This document shows, in pieces, positions 62,604 to 64,000 of a DNA stretch of 64,000 nt; position 1 is the first letter of the stretch; every line of letters begins with the position of its first letter. Source of the stretch: Candidatus Obscuribacter phosphatis (lineage in GTDB: Bacteria; Cyanobacteriota; Vampirovibrionia; Obscuribacterales; Obscuribacteraceae); assembly GCA_001899315.1 (NCBI GenBank), contig MOYA01000001.1, positions 621,105 through 685,104 of the forward strand, in the 5' to 3' direction. Made by a program: the position numbers and the translations under genes. The notes under the pieces were generated by a model that saw only the letters and a list, made by a program, of their open reading frames with translations, was not told the DNA's origin and made no database searches.

Positions 62604-64000
62604 TTAGAACTTCTCCGATACCGATTTAGCTTGGGTGAAAAGTAAGAGATAATCTCTGCCGCCGGCCTTCGAATCTGTACCGCTCATATTGAAGCCGCCG
62701 AAGGGGTGGACTCCCACCAAGGCGCCCGTGCATTTGCGGTTGATATAAAGGTTGCCGCAGTAAAACTCGCGGCGTGCTTTTTCCAAGAGGGAACGGTTTC
62801 TGCTGTATACAGCTCCGGTCAAACCGAACTCGGTGTTGTTTGCAATCTTGAGAGCATCATCAAAACTGTCAGCCTTGATAAAGGCAAGCACTGGTCCAAA
62901 AATTTCTTCTTGCGAAATGCGTGCCATCGGATCTATGCCCGAGAAGATAGTGGGCTCGATGTAGAAGCCACCATCTGCAGTGTCAATCTTCTTGCCGCCG
63001 CATTCTAGCTTGCCTTCTTTTTTGCCGATTTCAATATATTCAAGAATGCTTTCATAGGCTGATTTTGAGCTGACCGGACCAAAATAATTGGCTGGGTCTT
63101 CCGGTGTGCCTATGGTCAATTTCTTGGTTCTTTCCACCACTTTGGCCAAAACTTCATCGTAGACATCTTTGTGGATGATGGCTCTTGAGCAGGCAGAGCA
63201 TTTCTGACCTTGAAAGCCGAAAGCGCTGGCTGTAATTCCTTCAGCTGCCAGTTCCAGGTCGGCGTCTTTATCTACGACTATCGAATCTTTGCCGCCCATT
63301 TCAGCGATCACTCTTTTGATCCAGAGTTGACCTTTCTGGGTCTTGGCTGCCATTTCATTGATTCGCAGACCGACTTCTTTTGAACCGGTAAAGGCGATAA
63401 ATCTGGTCTTGGGATGAGCTACCAGCATGTCTCCCACCGATGCTCCCGGACCTGGTACAAAGTTCAGTACACCTTTTGGCAGACCGGCTTCTTCCATAAT
63501 CTTGACGAATTGATAGGCGATGGCCGGTGTTTCGGAAGAAGGCTTGAGCAGAACCGTATTGCCGGCAACGATGGCGGCTGAAGTCATGCCCACAAGAATA
63601 GCCAGGGGGAAATTCCATGGCGGAACGATAAGACCAACCCCGAGGGCGACATAATAAAGTTCGTTTTCTTCACCAGGGTAGGGCACTACAGGCTGCGGTC
63701 CACCTAGTCTGATCATCTCTCTGCCATAGAATTCCAGAAAATCTATAGCTTCAGCCACGTCTCCATCAGCCTCGGCATGGCTTTTGCCGATTTCAAGAAT
63801 TAGCCAGGCTGTTAACTCGGCTTTCTTGCGGCGCATGATCGCTGCTGCCTTGAGCAGATAACGAGCGCGCTCCATCGGACAAACATGCTTCCAGCTTTCG
63901 AAGGCGTTCAGCGCCGCTTGCATGGCTTTTTCAGCCAGGTCTTTATCAGCCTTTGAAAAAGTGCCGATTATTTCTTTAGGCTTACCGGGGTTTGTAGAAG
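62604..64000 (-). CDS. L-glutamate gamma-semialdehyde dehydrogenase (P5C dehydrogenase), 5' end outside window
   Basis: The frame stays open to the window edge (TNPGKPKEIIGTFSKADKDL precedes the first internal Met at 63923), so at least 465 residues are present of about 515. It oxidises glutamate semialdehyde to glutamate with NAD+ in proline catabolism. Motifs are VPPWNFPLAI, LKPSSETPAIA, the FTGSKEVG loop, the catalytic Glu in IAEMGGKDSIVVD, the catalytic Cys in FGFQGQKCSACSR, and EIFGPVLAF. The pattern matches RocA/PruA (ALDH4-type). Whether a PutA-type proline dehydrogenase is fused or adjacent cannot be seen. Confidence 0.93.
   Translation of the reverse strand, partial: STNPGKPKEIIGTFSKADKDLAEKAMQAALNAFESWKHVCPMERARYLLKAAAIMRRKKAELTAWLILEIGKSHAEADGDVAEAIDFLEFYGREMIRLGGPQPVVPYPGEENELYYVALGVGLIVPPWNFPLAILVGMTSAAIVAGNTVLLKPSSETPAIAYQFVKIMEEAGLPKGVLNFVPGPGASVGDMLVAHPKTRFIAFTGSKEVGLRINEMAAKTQKGQLWIKRVIAEMGGKDSIVVDKDADLELAAEGITASAFGFQGQKCSACSRAIIHKDVYDEVLAKVVERTKKLTIGTPEDPANYFGPVSSKSAYESILEYIEIGKKEGKLECGGKKIDTADGGFYIEPTIFSGIDPMARISQEEIFGPVLAFIKADSFDDALKIANNTEFGLTGAVYSRNRSLLEKARREFYCGNLYINRKCTGALVGVHPFGGFNMSGTDSKAGGRDYLLLFTQAKSVSEKF

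Overview
This 64 kb window looks like chromosomal DNA of a non-photosynthetic relative of cyanobacteria, most plausibly the Candidatus Obscuribacterales/Melainabacteria (Vampirovibrionia) lineage. That placement is inference. It rests on system II cytochrome c biogenesis (ResB/CcsA), a YlqD-like protein, a cyanobacterial-style short RpoD, an envelope with apolipoprotein N-acyltransferase, and many WG, Sel1, LRV, PATAN and Ser/Thr-kinase proteins. No rRNA, tRNA or CRISPR array was seen.

Layout. 0-9 kb: a DUF6869/WapI-like protein, a P-type ATPase of the Na+/K+-ATPase (P2C) type, and a 1631-residue multidomain protein with a degenerate kinase-like region. 9-19 kb: an accessory island with remnants of IS3 and IS110 elements, one apparently intact IS3-family element with an A6G frameshift site, several internally deleted copies of a second IS3-type element, a 223-bp element with inverted ends, and polymorphic-toxin debris. 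The debris comprises a free-standing toxin tail with its immunity gene, a truncated deaminase toxin with a SUKH immunity gene, and several orphan immunity-like genes. 19-26.5 kb: a tight minus-strand cluster of thiolase, an SbcD/YhaO-like protein that has lost its metal ligands, an SbcC/YhaN-like ATPase with membrane helices, a secreted WG-repeat protein ending in a nuclease-like domain, and a small Tudor-like putative immunity protein. 26.5-35 kb: LRV repeat, PATAN, VirB10-like, helical-repeat and metzincin proteins. 35-47 kb: glycolysis (pgk, gap), an Fe-S carrier, a zinc-ribbon/winged-helix protein, an antiporter, lnt, ruvC and a BtuF-like protein. 47-53 kb: polyprenyl synthase, a Met8-like protein, resB and ccsA in one operon. 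53-60.5 kb: three tandem paralogous receptor-like Ser/Thr kinases with doubled Cys-rich modules. 60.7-64 kb: rpoD, a ylqD-like gene and a proline-catabolic dehydrogenase cut by the window edge.

Two themes stand out. First, the cluster at 19172-25242 joins a catalytically degenerate SbcD-like protein, a membrane-anchored SbcC-like ATPase and a toxin/immunity-like pair. A second copy of the toxin/immunity junction lies at 15517-15830, cut by an IS, so the pair behaves as a repeated module. Second, degenerate short tandem repeats (12-18 bp units, 4-13 copies) recur across the window. They sit in signal peptides, linkers and C-terminal tails of unrelated genes, including RuvC, and in intergenic DNA. 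This suggests a genome-wide tendency to expand short repeats that is tolerated where protein structure is unconstrained.
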